From: Microcystis aeruginosa LEGE 91341 | GTDB lineage: Bacteria > Cyanobacteriota > Cyanobacteriia > Cyanobacteriales > Microcystaceae | DNA: 64,000 bases | Direction: 5' to 3' | NCBI RefSeq assembly: GCF_015206885.1 | Contig: NZ_JADEXY010000002.1 | Span: 1 to 64,000 of the forward strand | Part shown: positions 41,810-51,128 of the stretch, in pieces | Numbering within the stretch: the stretch's first letter is position 1 | Layout of the letters: each line of letters starts with the position of its first letter | Translations under genes and position numbers: made by a program | The notes under the pieces: model-generated | What the model was told of the DNA's origin: nothing | The model's input: only the letters and a program-made list of their open reading frames with translations | Database searches by the model: none

Positions 41810-42948
41810 TACCAAATTAAATTGTATTCAGTGCAGATAGAGCATCGAGGATGAAGGGAAATCCCGTGAGAGAAGCAACCCTCTGGGGTGTCAACTTCTT
41901 AAACAATTCATCTACTTTGACTTCCAATTCCTCTAAAGTTTTAAAGCATGACCATTTGATTTCTTTTTTCAGTTCTTCCCATACTCTCTCTATTAGATTC
42001 AGTTCTGGACAATAGGAAGGTTGGAAAAACAATATTATGTTTTCGGGAATAACCAACTTCTTCCTTGTGTGAAATCTGCCATTATCCACTGGCAAAATGT
42101 TGACCCTATCTGGATAGGCTTTTGAGAACTCTTCTAAATACTTTTGATAACAATCTTTATTGACATGAGAGAACTGGTAAAAGAAACTTTCCCCTGTTAA
42201 TAGCGACCCCGCCCCGTAGAGCCAAAAGGCTTTGAATAACCATTGCCATTTTCCGATGGGTTTGACTCCACATCCTGTGATCAATCTTCCTATTATTGTA
42301 TTGATTCCAAAGCGACTTTCATCTTGTGCAAAGTATCGGATTTTTCTAGTTTCGTTTTTTTGTTCTTTCAGGTAATTACTCAACAACTCTAGGTTTTCTT
42401 TGAGGGTTTCTTTAAATTTCTCCCTTTTTTTATCCTGTTTATTATGCTCCGGTCTTGCTACTTTCAATTTGGCTTTGAGACGATCACGCGTCATTTGATA
42501 CACTGTGTGATACTCTGCTTCTACTCCCAGTTTTTCGGCCAACCATTCCTGCACTTCCCCATAGCTCTTAAATCCATTTTCTTCGGCTTTTAAGTGCTTT
42601 TCTAGGGCTTTTTCCGCCCATTCTGGGATAACTCGCACTCTACCCTTTGATTTTTTCCTTTCTAACATTCCCTGCAAGCCTTGCTCACGATATTTACACA
42701 ACCAGCTTTGCACTGTGTTTCTATCATGCCCTAAACTTTCAGCTATCACCTTGAGGGTGGGAGCTTTTTCTTGTTTTAGCCAATACAGCACTTGCAGTTT
42801 GTCTTTTTCCCTCGCGGTGGTTGCATCTTTAAGCCGTTTCCTCTGCACTTTCTTTGACTACTGTTAAGGTTACTTCTACCATGATTTTTGAATAATCTAC
42901 TACCTCTTCATTCTACATCATTTGCCTTTTTCTCTATTTAATTTGGTA
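41810..42948 (-). mobile_element. IS630-family insertion sequence, apparently complete
   Basis: The ends are mirror images: TACCAAATTAAAT at 41810-41822 and its complement at 42936-42948, enclosing about 1.14 kb with one transposase gene. The terminal TA can be read as the target duplication expected for IS630. It is a candidate source of activity for the TA-flanked MITEs, although their ends differ. Confidence 0.85.
41817..42848 (-). CDS. IS630-family transposase
   Basis: The 343-residue protein has an N-terminal double helix-turn-helix (LKVIAESLGHDRNTVQSWL) and a DDE domain. The motifs are RYFAQDESRFG, NILPVDNGRFHTRK and PSYCPELNLIERVWEELK, giving the D-D-E triad with the spacing usual for IS630/Tc1. 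It cuts and pastes at TA. The frame is intact from ATG to TAA, so it may be active. Confidence 0.92.
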   Translation of the reverse strand: MQRKRLKDATTAREKDKLQVLYWLKQEKAPTLKVIAESLGHDRNTVQSWLCKYREQGLQGMLERKKSKGRVRVIPEWAEKALEKHLKAEENGFKSYGEVQEWLAEKLGVEAEYHTVYQMTRDRLKAKLKVARPEHNKQDKKREKFKETLKENLELLSNYLKEQKNETRKIRYFAQDESRFGINTIIGRLITGCGVKPIGKWQWLFKAFWLYGAGSLLTGESFFYQFSHVNKDCYQKYLEEFSKAYPDRVNILPVDNGRFHTRKKLVIPENIILFFQPSYCPELNLIERVWEELKKEIKWSCFKTLEELEVKVDELFKKLTPQRVASLTGFPFILDALSALNTI

Positions 42949-43014
42949 TTAGTTGACGATCTTTCTCATAAAAATGCAGTATAACTTAAGTAGGGAGGCA
43001 AAATTATTTGTAGG

Positions 43015-43125
43015 AGGGGTTAGCGGTAGCGTAACCCATGCAGGCGTTGGGTTTCATGCTTCAACCGTTCGGACCTCGGCGTGAGCTCGGTCGAACGCTG
43101 AGCTCACGGCCGAAGCCCAACCTCG
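43015..43125. repeat. Palindrome-rich dispersed repeat
   Basis: It contains GTAGGAGGGGTTAGCGGTAG, AACCCATGCAGGCGTTGGGTT and a long hairpin, CGTGAGCTCGGTCGAACG with GCTGAGCTCACGGCCGAA, inserted between TTCAACC and GAAGCCC. It is far more GC-rich than its surroundings. It is non-coding and probably a repetitive extragenic element. Confidence 0.55.
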
Positions 43126-43253
43126 TTCATCTTATATTTAATTCCACCCACCCACTTAATTTGCTATCGACAACCAACTCCCCAAAGGGAAAATTTCCTA
43201 CCTCATCATTAAGATAAGCTAAGACGCATTTTAACCGCCTATAACTCGGTTTA

Positions 43254-44015
43254 TTAACGAAGAAAATAAACTATAGCGATAATAATACTCAGAATTACCA
43301 CAGTCTGACGCAGATAACTAGGAGAGATAATTCTAGCTAGTTTTCCCCCCAATAAACCCCCAATTAAAGAGCCAATTGCTACCACTATCGCTGCCGACCA
43401 ATATACCTGATTAGAAAAGAGAAAAAACCAAGATGCAGCCACATTAACCACCAAAGAAAGCAACTGTTTTAAAGCATTTAATCTTGTGAGATTATCCTTG
43501 AGAAATAAGCCCAAAATTGCCAACTCAATCACCCCTAAACCGGCTCCAAAATAACCACCATAAATTGAAGCGAGAGCGATGGGTAAAACCGCCAAAATTT
43601 CTGGTATATGACCATTTTCGTCCCCCTGTCGCCGCTGTAGCCAAGAGCGTAAAGTATCTTGAAAAGCCAATAAAGCCGCCGCTAAAAGAATCAGAAAAGG
43701 AATCAGGCGCTCAAATACTTTATCACTACTATTTAACAGCAAAATACCACCGATAATGCCGCCAATAACTGCCGATGGTAGTAATAACCAAATCCGTTTT
43801 TGTTGCCCGTGCAGGTCTTTTTTTTGGGCGAGGGTTGCTCCCAGATAACCGGGACATAAAGCGACGGTATTAGTCACATTTGCCATTACCGGTGGAATAC
43901 CCACCGCCATCAGCGTCGGAAAAGTAATCAGACTACCGCCACCGGCAAGAGCATTAATTAAGCCGGCAGCCACGGCAGCGATTGCCAAGAAGCCATACTG
44001 AATAGGCGTGAGCAT
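43254..44015 (-). CDS. TauE/SafE (TSUP) family membrane exporter
   Basis: The 253-residue protein has about eight hydrophobic segments and the TSUP motifs: FLAIAAVAAGLINALAGGGS, PTLMAVGIPPVMANVTNT and GGYFGAGLGVIELA in the second half. Family members export sulfite or sulfonates, or small organic anions; the substrate here is unknown. It starts on the base directly before the DUF2854 stop, so the two are co-transcribed with DUF2854 first. Confidence 0.88.
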   Translation of the reverse strand: MLTPIQYGFLAIAAVAAGLINALAGGGSLITFPTLMAVGIPPVMANVTNTVALCPGYLGATLAQKKDLHGQQKRIWLLLPSAVIGGIIGGILLLNSSDKVFERLIPFLILLAAALLAFQDTLRSWLQRRQGDENGHIPEILAVLPIALASIYGGYFGAGLGVIELAILGLFLKDNLTRLNALKQLLSLVVNVAASWFFLFSNQVYWSAAIVVAIGSLIGGLLGGKLARIISPSYLRQTVVILSIIIAIVYFLR

Positions 44016-44567
44016 TTAGGGGTTAGGGATAGTAATTAGGGCTAAATCAATTTTTTCCTCGTCAACTTGCTTAATTTCGGCTCTAATTCCCGGGCCAAAG
44101 TATCTTTCGATTTTTTCCTGTTTTGCCAGCCACTTTTCCAGGGGTAAAAGGGGCGATTCAAATTCTAGGGTGAAACAATAGGCGGAATCAACAGCAGTTT
44201 CACGAATTCCCACTAAAGTCGGTCTTTCCTCGTCCGTGGGGCTTAATCCCAGCTTTTCTAGGGCTTCATCCAGATGCACTTCCTGTCCGTAGCGATAGCG
44301 GGTGACATCGTTGCGAAGTTTGGTTTGGGTGACAGTAGCCTGTTGTTGGCGCAATTGCAAGATTTCGGGGCTAGTGGGTTGACTGAAGGGTATCGGTTTG
44401 ATTTCTGAAGCTTTTAGGGCTAAACCTCCCAATAATAACGGTAATCCGTAGAAAAACCCCGCTAAATTGACCGTGGCGTTACCTTGGGCATAACCGATGA
44501 TCCCGATAACCGTTAAAATACTGCCTAAAATTAAGCCAAAGTATGATAGTCTAATTTTTCTGAGCAT
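44016..44567 (-). CDS. DUF2854-family membrane protein
   Basis: The 183-residue protein has two N-terminal membrane segments (LSYFGLILGSILTVIGIIGY, AGFFYGLPLLLGGLAL) and a soluble domain (RYRYGQEVHLDEALEKLGL). DUF2854 proteins are conserved across cyanobacteria and plant chloroplasts without a firmly known job. It abuts the TauE/SafE gene without a gap. Confidence 0.85.
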   Translation of the reverse strand: MLRKIRLSYFGLILGSILTVIGIIGYAQGNATVNLAGFFYGLPLLLGGLALKASEIKPIPFSQPTSPEILQLRQQQATVTQTKLRNDVTRYRYGQEVHLDEALEKLGLSPTDEERPTLVGIRETAVDSAYCFTLEFESPLLPLEKWLAKQEKIERYFGPGIRAEIKQVDEEKIDLALITIPNP

Positions 44568-44861
44568 GAAATAATTTTTTTCTTGAGTACGCTAATCCTT
44601 TAGAGATTATACAACTCAAGAGAATCTTTTTTGCAGGGGGCTAGTGGGAAGATTTTTCAGTTATCAGTAAACAGTCATCAGTCATCAGTGAAAAGAAAGC
44701 GGCGAACTTGACACTTAATAAGTAAGCAATCTCAATTAACTGTTAGATAGTGGGATAGGTTTCAGTTTCTTTATAGTTTATCTTTAGATTGTAACCAGCT
44801 ACTTAGTTGATGATAGGTGGTGCGTCAGGAATTTTTGCTGTCTAACGCACCCTGCGTTTTA
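44568..44861. repeat. Intergenic region with TTATCAG repeats and a degenerate GGTGCGT palindrome
   Basis: It holds CAGTTATCAGTAAACAGTCATCAG-like short repeats. At 44817-44857, GGTGCGTCAGG...TCTAACGCACCCTGCG is a shortened copy of the palindromic block found in the 335-bp units at 6.1 kb. No gene is supported. Confidence 0.5.
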
Positions 44862-46544
44862 CTATTGCCTATGTACTCGCAATTTCTCAATTAATTTAGA
44901 TAATTTCTCGTCAGAAGCGGCAGTAATAAAGTCTAATTTAAACTTTTGTCCCTGACTGAGATATTCTGCATAGCTAGACAAAAGAAAAGGACGAAACTTT
45001 TCATTATTAGCAATATAAACTTCAAAAAAAGAGACCAATAAAGCCCCAGTATAATCCTCGATTAGATTTTGATTGGGTAAAGTGATATCGACCACAGACT
45101 TTAGGGTTTTTTGCATTCCTGCATCCAATTCCGTAAAATTTACATGAGCTTGTCCCTCCACCATCGCTAGATATTTATCTGGCGTTTTTAACCAAGTAAA
45201 AGAAATCGCCTGTTCAAAAATCGGATTAGCTGCTGGGTCATAACTTCCGGAACCCAAGAGGACAGGAATCGAGATTTTACTTAAACCTTTTTCCCCAAAA
45301 ATACTGCGGTTAACGGGATTAGCTGCAAAAACAGCTGCGACTCGTTCATCGCGAAAATTATAGACCTGTCTAGGCAATTCTAGGGCGCGACATTCCAGGA
45401 AAATTGCGATATTAATCCCGGAATAAGAACGGTTACAATCTTTAGCAAGATTATCAAAATCAATTTGTGCGCCAGCAACAGCTAGAGATGTATAACCCCC
45501 AAAAGAATGACCCACTACTCCCACATTAGTGAGGTCAAGTTTACCTTGAAATTGACTATCATTACGTCTTGCTAATTCATCGATGACAAAGCTAATATCT
45601 TTGGGTCGATTAATAAATTCATCTCGATCAAAAATATTGCGATAATACCCCCCTAACATTCCTTGCAGGTATTTCATATCACTGCCGGGGTGTTGCGGTG
45701 CTGCTACTAAAAATCCGTAGGAAGCTAGATGTTCAATTGCTTGGGCATAATCTTCTGGTCGAGAGGCTAATCCGTGGGAAAAAATAATTACAGGTGTTTT
45801 ACCGTCTCGGAAAGTTTGGGGGATATAAACATCCACATATAAACTGCGATTGCGACTGCTATCGGTTAGGTTCCAAACTTCTTTTTTTACCTGAAAGCTA
45901 CCGCGCTGACGCAAATCGGGTAAACTGGCATAATTAATCGCTGGTTTAACAGCAGCCGCTTCCTCGGCTGTCCAGAGGCGCATATCTTTAATAAATATTT
46001 CCGCCACATAAACGGCATAATCAAGGGCTTTAGCTAATCCGAGGATTTCTTCCCCCTGTAACTGGATATTATTGGGGAATTTTTTCAGGATATTTAAAAG
46101 GGTTAATCCCCCCGGTTCAAAAGCGGCACTAACAATCGCACCCCGCAGGGCATATTTACCATTAATTCCCCCTTGAATGGTGATGCTTTTGCCCAAACGA
46201 GAGAGCATATCAGCACCCATAACACTATTAAAAAAACGAGATAGTAAAACAGGATCGATGTCAATTTTTGTTAATAAAGCTTCACGAAACTGCTCTCTTG
46301 CTTCAGGAGTTGCTCTGGCTAAAAATTGTTTTAAATTAGCGTCGATTTTGCCTTCTTTAGCAAAGGTTTCTAGGGATGCTACCGATACAGAAAAGACGAG
46401 GGGAGTATAGACAAATTCAACTTCTTCGGCGGCTTTTAGGGGTAAAGCAGTCATAGTGGCGGCGAAAAGACCTAAAATAAAAGCTCGCAGCCGACGGGTG
46501 TAATTATTTCTAGGAAAACGATTTTGTAAACTGGTGATAATCAT
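44862..46544 (-). CDS. Exported alpha/beta hydrolase with DUF1400 domain
   Basis: The 560-residue protein has a signal peptide (RLRAFILGLFAATMTALPLKA), an N-terminal DUF1400 domain (about 40-160), and an alpha/beta-hydrolase domain. The hydrolase has VIIFSHGLASRPEDY, nucleophile VGVVGHSFGGYTSL, a likely acid in the LLGSGSYDPAANP region and EGQAHVNFT for the His. This layout resembles platelet-activating-factor acetylhydrolase-like esterases of cyanobacteria. The likely location is the periplasm. The ATG at 46544 is used; a TTG ten codons upstream is less likely. Confidence 0.82.
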   Translation of the reverse strand: MIITSLQNRFPRNNYTRRLRAFILGLFAATMTALPLKAAEEVEFVYTPLVFSVSVASLETFAKEGKIDANLKQFLARATPEAREQFREALLTKIDIDPVLLSRFFNSVMGADMLSRLGKSITIQGGINGKYALRGAIVSAAFEPGGLTLLNILKKFPNNIQLQGEEILGLAKALDYAVYVAEIFIKDMRLWTAEEAAAVKPAINYASLPDLRQRGSFQVKKEVWNLTDSSRNRSLYVDVYIPQTFRDGKTPVIIFSHGLASRPEDYAQAIEHLASYGFLVAAPQHPGSDMKYLQGMLGGYYRNIFDRDEFINRPKDISFVIDELARRNDSQFQGKLDLTNVGVVGHSFGGYTSLAVAGAQIDFDNLAKDCNRSYSGINIAIFLECRALELPRQVYNFRDERVAAVFAANPVNRSIFGEKGLSKISIPVLLGSGSYDPAANPIFEQAISFTWLKTPDKYLAMVEGQAHVNFTELDAGMQKTLKSVVDITLPNQNLIEDYTGALLVSFFEVYIANNEKFRPFLLSSYAEYLSQGQKFKLDFITAASDEKLSKLIEKLRVHRQ

Positions 46545-46865
46545 GGAATTTTTAGTTAGGGTAGATGACAGCAATTAAAGGAAAAAACTCGCACGGAGAT
46601 TGATGTCTAAGTTCAACAAACATCGATAAAGTACCAAGCAAATTAGAACCAAAAAGCAGAAGGAAAACCTCGATAGATTAATCTGAGCGATTTCGATTCT
46701 AGATTATTGAGTATTTTCTGAACATATTACCTAGTATGGATTTTATATTAAAATTGTTTTTTTGTCAAGATACTGGTTATTAATGAAAAAATAAATATAT
46801 GAATTTCATAAGTAAAAGTGATATATTTGGAGATGAAAATAATCAGATAAGATTTTTGACCAAGA
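46545..46865. other. AT-rich intergenic region
   Basis: I see no gene or strong repeat in this stretch. It must hold the promoter of the hydrolase gene on the minus strand. Confidence 0.4.
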
Positions 46866-46940
46866 TAAGTACCTAAGCAAAATTAACTAGACATTTTGAT
46901 AAAGCTTTTCAACCAATCAATTAATTTTGCGTGACTAATT
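46866..46940. mobile_element. Small MITE-like element with GCAAAATTAA ends
   Basis: The left part AAGTACCTAAGCAAAATTAA is mirrored by TTAATTTTGCGTGACTA on the right. The same left end occurs at 57021 with a different interior, and its right end there is TTTATTTTGCACGACTAC. It is a likely IS-derived miniature element. Confidence 0.5.
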
Positions 46941-46946
46941 AAATTG

Positions 46947-48257
46947 CTAATTATCGCGAATATGAATATCTTGCTGCGGAAAGGGAATCTCGATATCCTG
47001 TTGAGTAAACCTATCAAGAATAACACAATTAACATCACTAATTACTCGCTTTTTCCTGTTAACATCATCTAACCAGAACTTTAATTCAAAGTTTAAACTA
47101 GAATCACCAAAATTAATAAAAAAGGCTACTGGTTGCGGGTTTTTAAGTATGTTAGGATGATGATCAGCAATGTCTAGCAATAAATTCATCACCTGTTGTG
47201 CGTTAGAATTATAACCAACTCCGATAACAATTGAACAATAAATCAAGTTATCACTACCCGTATAGGTGGTGACATCCTCAGTAAAAAACTTTTGATTGGG
47301 GATAATTTTTTCGGAATTATCCGTGAGGATTTGCACTGTTGTCGCTCGAATACCTAGCTTTTTTACCTGAGAAGTTTGCCCTTCAATATTAATGATATCA
47401 CCAGGTTTAAGAACTTTTTCAAATAATAGTAAAATACCGCTAATAAAATTACTGACCACTTGCTGCATACCGAAACCAATACCCACCGATAAACCACCAG
47501 TAATTGCCGCTATTGCCGTTGCATTAACTCCCACATACCCTAAGATGATGATAAAACCTAAGACAATGAAAAAATAACGTCCTAACAGTAAAGTTGCTTC
47601 AATTTCACCGCGACTAGCTTGCTGATTTAAATTAGTAATACTCAAAATTATAGTCTCTATAAGATCGACAACAATTACTAGAAAATAGGGAGCTATTATC
47701 AAAATAAATATGCTTCCCAATGTGATCGGACTATTGAATAAATTGAAAGGAGATACTTTGGCGATTTCCTGAATATTATTGTAGAAACCAATCATGATCC
47801 TCAGGAGAAATAACACCAATAAAGGTGCTAAAAGCCGGAAATGATAATATTTAATTGTATTGACGGAAAACTTGGCGTATAGTCCAGCTAATAAACCACG
47901 ATAAACTAAATAAAACCACAGGAGTTTTATAGATAAATTAATCATTCCTCTTGTCCAATTTTGACTGAAAAAAATTAGATAATTTAAGTCAAGTAAAATT
48001 ATACTAATAACTGGAAAATTAAGAAACTCTATCAGGATAGCAAAATATTGACGGATGGTTAATTTTCTATCACTATGGATAAAAGTGGTGACGTGAGGAA
48101 ATCTTTTTTCTAAGTAAGACCATAACCATTTTGACAATAACCAAGCAAGAATTAAACAAAGAAAAATAATCATTAATTGATTTTGAACATTTCTGCGTCC
48201 TAAAAATAATAATTGGTTAGCAATTATTTCCGAAAGAGATGGGATATTGTTGTTCAT
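46947..48257 (-). CDS. MscS-family mechanosensitive channel
   Basis: The 436-residue protein has several N-terminal membrane segments, then the pore-lining helix and beta domain of MscS: AIAAITGGLSVGIGFGMQQV, SNFISGILLLFEKVLKPGDI, and VKKLGIRATTVQILTDNSEK. A C-terminal alpha-beta domain with VGVGYNSNAQQVMNLL follows. It would open under membrane tension during osmotic downshift. It lies 1 base after the solute-binding protein gene on the same strand, so the two probably share a transcript. Confidence 0.92.
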   Translation of the reverse strand: MNNNIPSLSEIIANQLLFLGRRNVQNQLMIIFLCLILAWLLSKWLWSYLEKRFPHVTTFIHSDRKLTIRQYFAILIEFLNFPVISIILLDLNYLIFFSQNWTRGMINLSIKLLWFYLVYRGLLAGLYAKFSVNTIKYYHFRLLAPLLVLFLLRIMIGFYNNIQEIAKVSPFNLFNSPITLGSIFILIIAPYFLVIVVDLIETIILSITNLNQQASRGEIEATLLLGRYFFIVLGFIIILGYVGVNATAIAAITGGLSVGIGFGMQQVVSNFISGILLLFEKVLKPGDIINIEGQTSQVKKLGIRATTVQILTDNSEKIIPNQKFFTEDVTTYTGSDNLIYCSIVIGVGYNSNAQQVMNLLLDIADHHPNILKNPQPVAFFINFGDSSLNFELKFWLDDVNRKKRVISDVNCVILDRFTQQDIEIPFPQQDIHIRDN

Positions 48258-48258
48258 A

Positions 48259-49551
48259 TTAATTTATTTTTCTGACTTCCTGATCAAGACCTGATTGAAT
48301 ATAAAGTGTCAGTTGGTGGGCTGCTGTTGAGGAAGATATTTCACCAGCGATCGCTCTTTCATACCAAAATTCTCCCTCTTCTAAAATTTTATTCAACTTT
48401 TCCCAATCATCCAGAGGAACTGCCACGGCATTGTGAGATTGTTGTAATAATACTGATTCGATCGGTAGTAAATTTCCTTCGATCTGTACCCGTCGATTAG
48501 TGGGAATAAAACTTTCTGTTTGGATGATTGCTTGCAATTGTTGTTCGGGATTGGTGAGAAATTTTCCTAAAGCTAATCCCAAACTATTTTCATTATCACT
48601 ATTATTACGATTAAATACCATCACCCGTGTATAGAGAATTGGTGCTGCTTTACCTTGAGTGCCTTGGGGAAGTAAAGCGACTCTGAGATCATCTTGGAGA
48701 CTGTTTTTTAAATCGGCAATTTCAATAGAATTACAAACATAATAGGTTAAGCGACCTCTAGCAAAGGCCTCATGAAGTAATTCCCGTTGACGATTGAGGA
48801 TAAAATTAGGCTGTGACGAGGCAAATTTTAGCCATTCTAGCCATTTTGCCCAACCATCCAAGCGAGGTTGCAGCCTACCCTGATCATCCCACAAATAGCT
48901 GCCAAAAATTGCCATTCCCCAAAAAGTATCTTCAAAAGAGGACACCATCCCCACAGAATAACCTTTGCGGGCACGTTCCACTAATCCCTCTAAACTGGTG
49001 GGAGGTTGCTTCAGCAGCGGATCGGTACTAACTTGTAATTTTTTTTGATTGTAACACAGTACACGAGTACGAGAACCTAAGGGAATGCCATAGATTTTTC
49101 CTTGATAGCTAACTTGTTTCAGGGTTGGAGGATTATAGATAGATAAATCTAGATTTTTCCGGTCAATTTCCCCCAGTACTCCTTCAGATACTAATCTGGG
49201 TATATTTCCCGAAAAAATTAGAATAACACTCGCACCCAATCCGCTTTGAGATTGTTTAAAAAAACGTTCGGGTATCTCATCGATAGGAATAGCTTGTTCA
49301 AGAATTGTCACCTGCGGATTTAATTTTTCAAACTCTTGGAAACCGAGACCTAGTACTTCAGTTAAATTGCCCTCTTCTGGATACCAAACAAAAAGGGTTC
49401 CTTGCCGTTGCTCCGATGATTGGTTAGGAAGATCACTAAAACAAGCATAAAGAAAAATTGGCATCAAGATAAAAAGCAATAGGAACGATATAATCGTCCT
49501 TGCTTTTTTGCTTCTCCAAGCAGTTTTAACTCTGAGCCTTAGGGATTGCAT
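48259..49551 (-). CDS. Extracellular solute-binding lipoprotein (ABC-type, family 1-like)
   Basis: The 430-residue protein has a basic N-terminus, a hydrophobic segment and a lipobox LYAC (about residue 36-39). A mature domain follows, with LFVWYPEEGNLTEVLGLGFQEFEKLNPQV, GKIYGIPLGSRTRVLCYN and LGKFLTNPEQQLQAIIQTE. This is typical of sugar-type ABC binding proteins. No permease or ATPase genes follow; instead it is paired with an MscS channel, which is unusual. Ligand unknown. Confidence 0.82.
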   Translation of the reverse strand: MQSLRLRVKTAWRSKKARTIISFLLLFILMPIFLYACFSDLPNQSSEQRQGTLFVWYPEEGNLTEVLGLGFQEFEKLNPQVTILEQAIPIDEIPERFFKQSQSGLGASVILIFSGNIPRLVSEGVLGEIDRKNLDLSIYNPPTLKQVSYQGKIYGIPLGSRTRVLCYNQKKLQVSTDPLLKQPPTSLEGLVERARKGYSVGMVSSFEDTFWGMAIFGSYLWDDQGRLQPRLDGWAKWLEWLKFASSQPNFILNRQRELLHEAFARGRLTYYVCNSIEIADLKNSLQDDLRVALLPQGTQGKAAPILYTRVMVFNRNNSDNENSLGLALGKFLTNPEQQLQAIIQTESFIPTNRRVQIEGNLLPIESVLLQQSHNAVAVPLDDWEKLNKILEEGEFWYERAIAGEISSSTAAHQLTLYIQSGLDQEVRKIN

Positions 49552-49990
49552 CGCTCGTGATCCTTCAAAAATATTGCCATAGATCCATAGTACATGAAAA
49601 GGTGACTAATAATCCTCATCAGAAAAATAATTAACATGATCTTGTCTCCATAGCCACCAGTATAGCAACAATCCCAGTTAAAAATTTGTGCGAGTTAAAC
49701 TGCTGACGTATCTAAATTACTGCTTAAAACAAAGGGAAAGAGCGAGTTTTATAGTTGGTTTTATAACACTATAAAACCCAGTTTAAATGGGCAATAGCTT
49801 AGGAAAACTGTGCTTAGTATGAGTGAGATTTCTGTTATTAATAGTTATTTCATGGCGAGGGAGTGATACCCGCCTTAACTTTACTGTACCAACCAAGAAC
49901 CCACCGAAGCAATCTTTACTGTATAATCATGGTATAAGAAACTGGCACCCCAAATATTGTATTTCAACCCAAACACCAAAGGAGTTAAAT
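49552..49990. other. Intergenic region
   Basis: The only clear structure is a perfect hairpin GGTTTTATA-ACAC-TATAAAACC at 49757-49778. A TATAAT lies near 49922, and AAGGAG stands before the decayed gene at 49991. No coding region is supported. Confidence 0.45.
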
Positions 49991-50449
49991 ATGACTGAAC
50001 CTTTAAGCGCGATTGTGTTGGTAACGTTGGCAATTTAGGAGTTTGTTAAATCAGGTACAGGAGATTTGGCCAAGCGTTTTACTGCGGAGGCTGTGGCGAA
50101 AATTCCTGTATTATGGGGAAAGATTAGGGATCGGTTAACGGGAAAATCGCTCAAGGTCAATGAAGCATTAGCTAAATTAGAAAGTGGGGACAGTACGGCC
50201 ATTGAAACTATCACTAAAAATTTGGATGTGATTTTAGACGAAGATTCTCTTTTTGCTGAAGAGTTACGAATTTGGGGACAGGAAATTTAAGCAGGGAGAA
50301 TCAGCCAAATTGGTTTAGATAACTTGGAAGCGGGAGAAATAGATGCTGAAATTGAGCAACCGGTAAAAGGAAAAACAACGACTAAAACAGAACAAATTGG
50401 TACAACAGAGGTAAGAGTTATAGGAAAAGCAACTATTAAAATTAACTAA
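49991..50449 (+). pseudogene. Decayed effector-associated-type domain gene with two in-frame stops
   Basis: A good ribosome site (AAAGGAG) precedes ATG at 49991. One frame runs 152 codons to TAA at 50447 but holds TAG at 50036-50038 and TAA at 50288-50290. The translation has a hydrophobic start (LSAIVLVTLAI) and helical middle (KIPVLWGKIRDRLTGKSL, EDSLFAEELRIWGQEI). It ends in TKTEQIGTTEVRVIGKATIK, which matches the layout of the small gene at 8699-9091. No NB-ARC gene follows; TA genes do. The stop contexts (TAG-GAG, TAA-GCA) are unlike the TGA junctions. Confidence 0.65.
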
Positions 50450-50470
50450 AAGATTGATTAGGAGACAAAA

Positions 50471-50674
50471 ATGTTAGAAAATCAAGCCCAAGCACTCAAG
50501 TTTATTGTTAAAGAGGTTCTGCATGGGTTATTATTGCAGGAACGGGAAACTCTAACAGATGTAATTTATGAAGTGATAGAGGATATGGTTCTAGCCAAAG
50601 CAATAGAAGAAGGTCTTGATGATGAAAATGTCAGTCGAGAAGAATTTTTTTGGTTACATCGAGTAAGTTTATGA
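50471..50674 (+). CDS. Truncated duplicate of the antitoxin at 51300, coupled to hicA
   Basis: The 67-residue product matches the 65-residue antitoxin at 51300-51497 almost fully (AQALKFIVKEVLHGLLLQER, ETLTDVIYEVIEDMVLAKAI) up to about codon 57. It then diverges into FFWLHRVSL, where its cognate toxin gene should follow. Instead its TGA overlaps the hicA ATG (ATGA), giving a three-gene chimera. It may be a spare antitoxin or a translational lead-in for hicA. Confidence 0.6.
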   Translation: MLENQAQALKFIVKEVLHGLLLQERETLTDVIYEVIEDMVLAKAIEEGLDDENVSREEFFWLHRVSL

Positions 50675-50862
50675 CTACGAAGATTTGGGATGTCATTAAG
50701 TTATTAGAAAAAGATGGCTGGTTTCTCGTTAATACAGTCGGTAGTCATCGCCAATATGAGCATCCAACAAAAAGGGGAAAGGTGACTGTTGCTGGCAAAT
50801 TAAGTGATGATGTTCGTAAAGGAACTTTAGCTAGTGTTCTTAAACAAGCAGGGTTAAAATGA
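50671..50862 (+). CDS. hicA: HicA-like toxin
   Basis: The 63-residue protein reads TTKIWDVIKLLEKDGWFLVN, then TVGSHRQYEHPTKRGKVTVAG (catalytic His in GSH) and a final helix, matching the HicA double-stranded-RNA-binding-like fold. It overlaps both neighbours: ATGA with the truncated antitoxin and ATGA with hicB. It looks intact. Confidence 0.88.
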   Translation: MTTKIWDVIKLLEKDGWFLVNTVGSHRQYEHPTKRGKVTVAGKLSDDVRKGTLASVLKQAGLK

Positions 50863-51128
50863 TCGACAAATATCTAATTGTTCTCGAAAAAAGTGAGACG
50901 GGATTTTCAGCTTATTCACCCGATGTATTGGGGTGTGTAGCAACAGGTGCGACTCTAGAAGAAACAACGGAGCAAATGCGATCGGCTTTGGCTTTGCATT
51001 TGGCAGATGTTGAAAACTTGCCCCAACCACGAGGGATTGATTCCTATTTAGAAGCTTTGCGAGATTCCGAAGGAGAAGCATTTTTTTTAACTCATATTCC
51101 CATAGATCAAGTGTTAGTCAAACCTTAG
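50859..51128 (+). CDS. hicB: HicB-like antitoxin
   Basis: The 89-residue protein reads YLIVLEKSETGFSAYSPDVL, GCVATGATLEETTEQMRSAL and a C-terminal tail (FFLTHIPIDQVLV). This matches HicB antitoxins of the short type. It is translationally coupled to hicA. Confidence 0.86.
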   Translation: MIDKYLIVLEKSETGFSAYSPDVLGCVATGATLEETTEQMRSALALHLADVENLPQPRGIDSYLEALRDSEGEAFFLTHIPIDQVLVKP

